A stretch of 7,943 nucleotides of DNA, taken from assembly GCA_037968535.1 (NCBI GenBank), contig JBBKVT010000364.1, positions 1 through 7,943 on the forward strand, given 5' to 3'. The position numbers and the translations under genes were made by a program. This DNA comes from JAHEAO01 sp037968535. Lineage in GTDB: Bacteria > Pseudomonadota > Alphaproteobacteria > Rhodobacterales > Rhodobacteraceae. The notes beneath the pieces are model-generated. The model saw nothing but the letters and a program-made list of their open reading frames with translations, searched no databases and had not been told where the DNA came from. Shown here in pieces: positions 5,327-7,943 of this stretch; the first letter of the stretch is position 1; each line of letters begins with the position of its first letter.

Positions 5327-6190
5327 CTAGGGGCCACGGTTCTCAAGGGCATGGGCGATCAGATCGTCGAATGCGGCGGGCGTTGCGACCTTGGCGATAT
5401 CTTCGGCCCGCAGCGTCACGCCCCAATTCGCCATCGCGGCGTAGCGCGGCTGGCGATGGTCCAGTGCCTGCGCATACGCCCACCGGACGAAGGCATCAGG
5501 GTCAACGTCACCTTCCGACATGTTGTTTTCACAAAGATATTCTGCCCAGACCCGGTCAAGGAATGCCTGTTGATAGCACATCGGCTTCGGCACCTTGTCA
5601 AAGCGCCGGATCAGTTGTTCGGTATGCGCCGCCGATCCCTTTATCCAGACCAACAAGAGGTTGTCCGCCAGAGCACGCATCACCGGATCGTCCGGATCGT
5701 CAGGGTCGACGACTTCGCAGATTGACCCGCCGCTGTCGCAGACGAAGTGATCGTAGCCATAAAGATCCTGCGCCCGCTCGATGAACGGCACTGTGTCCAG
5801 AAGTGCAGCAACCTCGGCCGTCTTGTGCTGCTCTTGCCGGCGCATGTATTCGCCGTAAGGCAGGCCGCCCTCGGCCGGATCACCGGGCTTGCCGAGATAG
5901 CTCGACAGTGGTGCGAGGTTGTTGAAGGTGATGTTTGAGGCAACGTAGATCGAGTCCGACCGTAGCAGATCGCGCAGGAACGGATTCTTCATCGCCTCGC
6001 GTTTGAAATTGTCGGCGATATGTTCACCCATGTAGCGGGTGCCGATCCGGTAATCGACCGAGTAGTGAAACCAGTGTCCCGCATCGCGCAACACGTTCGA
6101 GACATGGGTTTTGCCCAGCCCCGACATGCCGAACAACAGCACCCGCTTGTGTTTGGTCTCACGCCAGTCTTTTGCCGTTTCATAGATCAT
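5327..6190 (-). CDS. Uncharacterised P-loop kinase-like ATPase
   Basis: A 287-aa soluble protein. The Walker A motif is GMSGLGKT at 21-28, right after a beta strand (RVLLF), as in small-molecule kinases of the adenylate/shikimate kinase type. VDYRIGTRYM at 45-54 occupies the place where such kinases bind substrate. FVCDSGGS at 149-156 resembles a Walker B or second glycine-rich substrate loop, and an Arg pair at 195-196 could be lid residues. An acidic run (VDPDDPDDP) lies at 161-169. A kinase acting on a small metabolite is the simplest reading, but no named family is recognised and the substrate is unknown. ATG at 6190 is supported by GGAA 6 bases upstream; a GTG at 6217 would add nine residues without a better site. 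Its place directly before metAA suggests a role linked to homoserine or methionine metabolism, which is inference from position only. Confidence 0.8.
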   Translation of the reverse strand: MIYETAKDWRETKHKRVLLFGMSGLGKTHVSNVLRDAGHWFHYSVDYRIGTRYMGEHIADNFKREAMKNPFLRDLLRSDSIYVASNITFNNLAPLSSYLGKPGDPAEGGLPYGEYMRRQEQHKTAEVAALLDTVPFIERAQDLYGYDHFVCDSGGSICEVVDPDDPDDPVMRALADNLLLVWIKGSAAHTEQLIRRFDKVPKPMCYQQAFLDRVWAEYLCENNMSEGDVDPDAFVRWAYAQALDHRQPRYAAMANWGVTLRAEDIAKVATPAAFDDLIAHALENRGP

Positions 6191-6216
6191 CGTCGGTTCC
6201 GTCCTGTTCCGGCCCA

Positions 6217-6247
6217 CTTGGTAGCGGCTGGCAGGGCGGCTTGGTAG
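6217..6247. repeat. Pair of 8-bp direct repeats between the transporter and kinase-like genes
   Basis: CTTGGTAG occurs at 6217-6224 and 6240-6247, 23 bases apart start to start, about two helical turns. They lie in the 69-base gap before the kinase-like gene, the longest gap within the six-gene block. A binding site for a regulator is possible; no -35/-10 pair is convincing here. Confidence 0.3.
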
Positions 6248-6259
6248 GGGGAATTTGCC

Positions 6260-7165
6260 CTAGCGCCGCAGTCGCGCCAACAGCCTGCCGTCAAGAACTA
6301 TCAGCCCGATGGCCAGCAGCGCGAAACCGGCATAGGCTTGCGGGCGCAGTTCTTCGCGCAGCACGATGGCGCCAAGCGCAATTGCAACGGGCGCCACAAG
6401 CAGCGTCACCAGCATCAGGTTTCCAGATCCCGCCACCGCCAGCACACGGTAATACAACAGATACGCCAGCGCGGTCGCCACCACCGCCAGATACGCCAGC
6501 GCCACCCATGTGACAGGGGCCAGCGTTAGGTCGGGCGGCCCTTCCAGAATAAGCGCCGTTGGCACCATGAATGCGGCTGAACAGCTGGTCATTCCGGCAG
6601 CCGCAACTTGCGGTGCGAGACCCCGGAAAGAGGTGCGGCCGAACGCGCCGGCAAAGGCGTAGCTGATCGACGAACCGACGATCGCCAGTTGCGACAACGA
6701 TCGCAGGTCCAGAGATTGCAGCGTGGATAACCCGATCGCTGTTGCCACGCCGAGAAACCCCAGCGTCACGCCAATCGCCTTGCGCGCAGTTAGCCTTTCG
6801 TCGGCAAACACGACGGCGGCCACCAGCACCCCGAATATCGCGGTCGAGGCATTGATGATCGAGGCCAGACCCGAGGGGATGTTTTGCTGGCCCCAGACGA
6901 TCAGACTGAACGGAATGACGTTGTTCAAAAGCCCCATCAACACAAACGCGCTCCAAAGGCGCCAACCGCGCGGCAGTGCCAGCCCGCGCAGAAACACGTA
7001 GACCCAAAGCACCAGCGCCGCGCCCAGCACCCGCGAGGCTACCACGGTGAAGACGCCGACCTCGCGCAAGGCAAAGCTGATTGCCAGGAACGACCCGCCC
7101 CACAACACGGACAGCATCAGAATTTCGCCCCAGGCCCGCGCCGGTATGGTCATTTGTGCGTTCAT
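6260..7165 (-). CDS. EamA-family transporter (drug/metabolite transporter superfamily)
   Basis: A 301-aa inner membrane protein with two EamA repeats, about residues 13-145 and 158-292, each expected to form five helices (ten in total). Typical family features are LWGGSF at 21-26, the NNVIPFSLIVWGQ stretch at 81-93, ADERLTARKAIGV at 121-133 closing the first repeat, and REELRPQAYAGF at 270-281 in the second. Members export amino acids (the homoserine/threonine exporter RhtA belongs here), metabolites or drugs. Substrate cannot be read from the sequence, but two genes later comes the homoserine acyltransferase, so an amino acid substrate is a reasonable guess. ATG at 7165 gives the usual length; ATG at 7153 is an alternative. 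The ribosome binding site is weak. It is the first gene of the - strand block, 54 bases after the terminator of the upstream porin gene; no promoter is clear there. Confidence 0.93.
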   Translation of the reverse strand: MNAQMTIPARAWGEILMLSVLWGGSFLAISFALREVGVFTVVASRVLGAALVLWVYVFLRGLALPRGWRLWSAFVLMGLLNNVIPFSLIVWGQQNIPSGLASIINASTAIFGVLVAAVVFADERLTARKAIGVTLGFLGVATAIGLSTLQSLDLRSLSQLAIVGSSISYAFAGAFGRTSFRGLAPQVAAAGMTSCSAAFMVPTALILEGPPDLTLAPVTWVALAYLAVVATALAYLLYYRVLAVAGSGNLMLVTLLVAPVAIALGAIVLREELRPQAYAGFALLAIGLIVLDGRLLARLRR

Positions 7166-7219
7166 GGCCGCTGCCTAGCAGGCTGCATCGGCCGCTGCGA
7201 CCCGGAAGTTGCGGCAATG

Positions 7220-7244
7220 AAAAAGCCCCGCCGAGGCGGGGCTT
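7220..7244 (-). terminator. Rho-independent terminator of the FadL-type gene
   Basis: GCCCCGC (7225-7231) and GCGGGGC (7236-7242) form a perfect 7-bp GC stem around CGAG. The five A residues at 7220-7224 give a T5 tract on the - strand transcript. It begins 24 bases after the porin stop codon. Confidence 0.88.
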
Positions 7245-7268
7245 CAGTGACTTTCTAAAAACCGAGAC

Positions 7269-7943
7269 TTAGAACCGGTAGGCGATCTTCATGCCGAATG
7301 CATATCCGCTGTTATCCTTGAAATCGCCGAACGGCGTGTTTGGCGGATAGGGCGGCGAGGGCGCCCGCGATTGCGCGTTGCCCAGTTCGAAATACCGCAC
7401 GCCGCCCGAGATCTCGACCTGCTCGATCGTGTACTTGACGCCGAGGCCGACGAATTTCACGCCGTCGGTTGGCCCAAGGTTGCCGGTCAGGTCATTGTTC
7501 TGCGCCTCGTAGCCAGCACTGATCGAGCCTGACCAGTTGTCGTTGAAGCGGCGCCCGACCCCGAGCGTGTAGGTGATCACGTCGGATTGGTAATAAACCA
7601 GTGGCTCGCCGACTGTTGCCACGTAAACCGGGGGCGCAACGTCGAACTCGGTCCAGTCAACCCATCTTACCGAACCGAACAGCAACGTGTCCTTTGCGAT
7701 GCCGGTCTGCATATCCAGGTTGACGGATTGCGGGATCGTGGTGTCGAACGACCCTGTCGGGAAGCCACCTTCTGTTGACGGAAGCGTATGTTCGATCGCT
7801 GAATTGTAGGTGAGCGCGACGCGCAACGCGATCTCGGGGCGCTCGTACGCCGCCCCAATGATGTAGCCGAAGGCAGTGTCTTTCGCCGCATCAAGCGTGT
7901 AACCGTTGAAAAGCGCCACCTCGCCGCTTAGCGAACTGGCGCG
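7269..7943 (-). CDS. Outer membrane transport protein, OmpP1/FadL/TodX family (C-terminal part)
   Basis: The frame is open from the right edge of the window to TAA at 7269-7271, giving 224 codons; the N-terminus lies outside. The visible part starts RASSLSGEVALFNGYTL, which continues without a start codon that fits the family, so the gene is cut by the window and not truncated in nature. It shows the alternating polar/hydrophobic strands of a beta barrel, with KDTLLFGSVRWVDWTEF and VITYTLGVGRRFNDNWSGS stretches typical of this family, and ends YAFGMKIAYRF with the C-terminal Phe recognised by the outer membrane assembly machinery. Family members let long-chain fatty acids or aromatic hydrocarbons across the outer membrane by lateral diffusion. 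The substrate here is unknown. A terminator follows directly, so it is separate from the transporter block. Confidence 0.9.
   Translation of the reverse strand, partial: RASSLSGEVALFNGYTLDAAKDTAFGYIIGAAYERPEIALRVALTYNSAIEHTLPSTEGGFPTGSFDTTIPQSVNLDMQTGIAKDTLLFGSVRWVDWTEFDVAPPVYVATVGEPLVYYQSDVITYTLGVGRRFNDNWSGSISAGYEAQNNDLTGNLGPTDGVKFVGLGVKYTIEQVEISGGVRYFELGNAQSRAPSPPYPPNTPFGDFKDNSGYAFGMKIAYRF

Noticed and set aside
6291..7217. 308-codon - strand frame overlapping the EamA gene
   Set aside because: Gly/Arg-rich shadow in another frame of the same strand; the EamA frame carries the recognisable repeats and helices.
1..7943. tRNA, rRNA, CRISPR arrays, insertion sequences
   Set aside because: No cloverleaf, regular spaced repeat or transposase-like protein was seen on either strand.

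Overview
The window looks like a chromosomal segment of a marine alphaproteobacterium, most likely a Rhodobacterales (Roseobacter-type) genome. The basis is the high-GC, tightly packed genes from about base 800 onward and the style of the encoded proteins (MetA-type homoserine acyltransferase, class I PPK2, WHG-type TetR, FadL/OmpP1 porin). The taxonomic call is inference; there is no rRNA or tRNA in the window to confirm it.

Left part (1-825): a visibly AT-rich stretch unlike the rest. It carries two + strand genes about 15 bases apart. One is a 48-codon cysteine-rich small ORF (175-321) with a strong ribosome binding site. The other is a 117-aa cysteine-rich putative lipoprotein (337-690). 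Nested direct repeats lie around them: a 10-bp repeat at 3-12 and 764-773, and an 11-bp near-repeat at 86-96 and 694-704. Each copy of the outer repeat is followed within about 35 bases by an intrinsic terminator (44-72 and 797-825). This could be a small inserted cassette or the end of a genomic island, but the repeats are short and the case is not proven.

Middle (895-1908): a 337-aa multi-pass membrane protein on the + strand, of unknown function, converging on the next block with only 4 bases between stop codons.

Right part (1913-7165): six - strand genes, in transcription order: EamA/DMT transporter, uncharacterised P-loop kinase-like protein, MetA (homoserine O-acetyltransferase by its Glu111), lipoprotein alpha/beta hydrolase, class I PPK2 and a TetR regulator. 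Gaps are 69 and 38 bases, then a 17-base overlap, a 35-base gap and an 8-base overlap. They could be one transcript; no internal terminator was seen. The transporter and MetA suggest amino acid handling, and PPK2 makes nucleoside triphosphates from polyphosphate. A shared purpose for all six is not evident.

Right edge (7269-7943): the C-terminal part of a FadL/OmpP1 outer membrane protein on the - strand, running off the window and closed by a strong terminator at 7220-7244 that separates it from the transporter operon.
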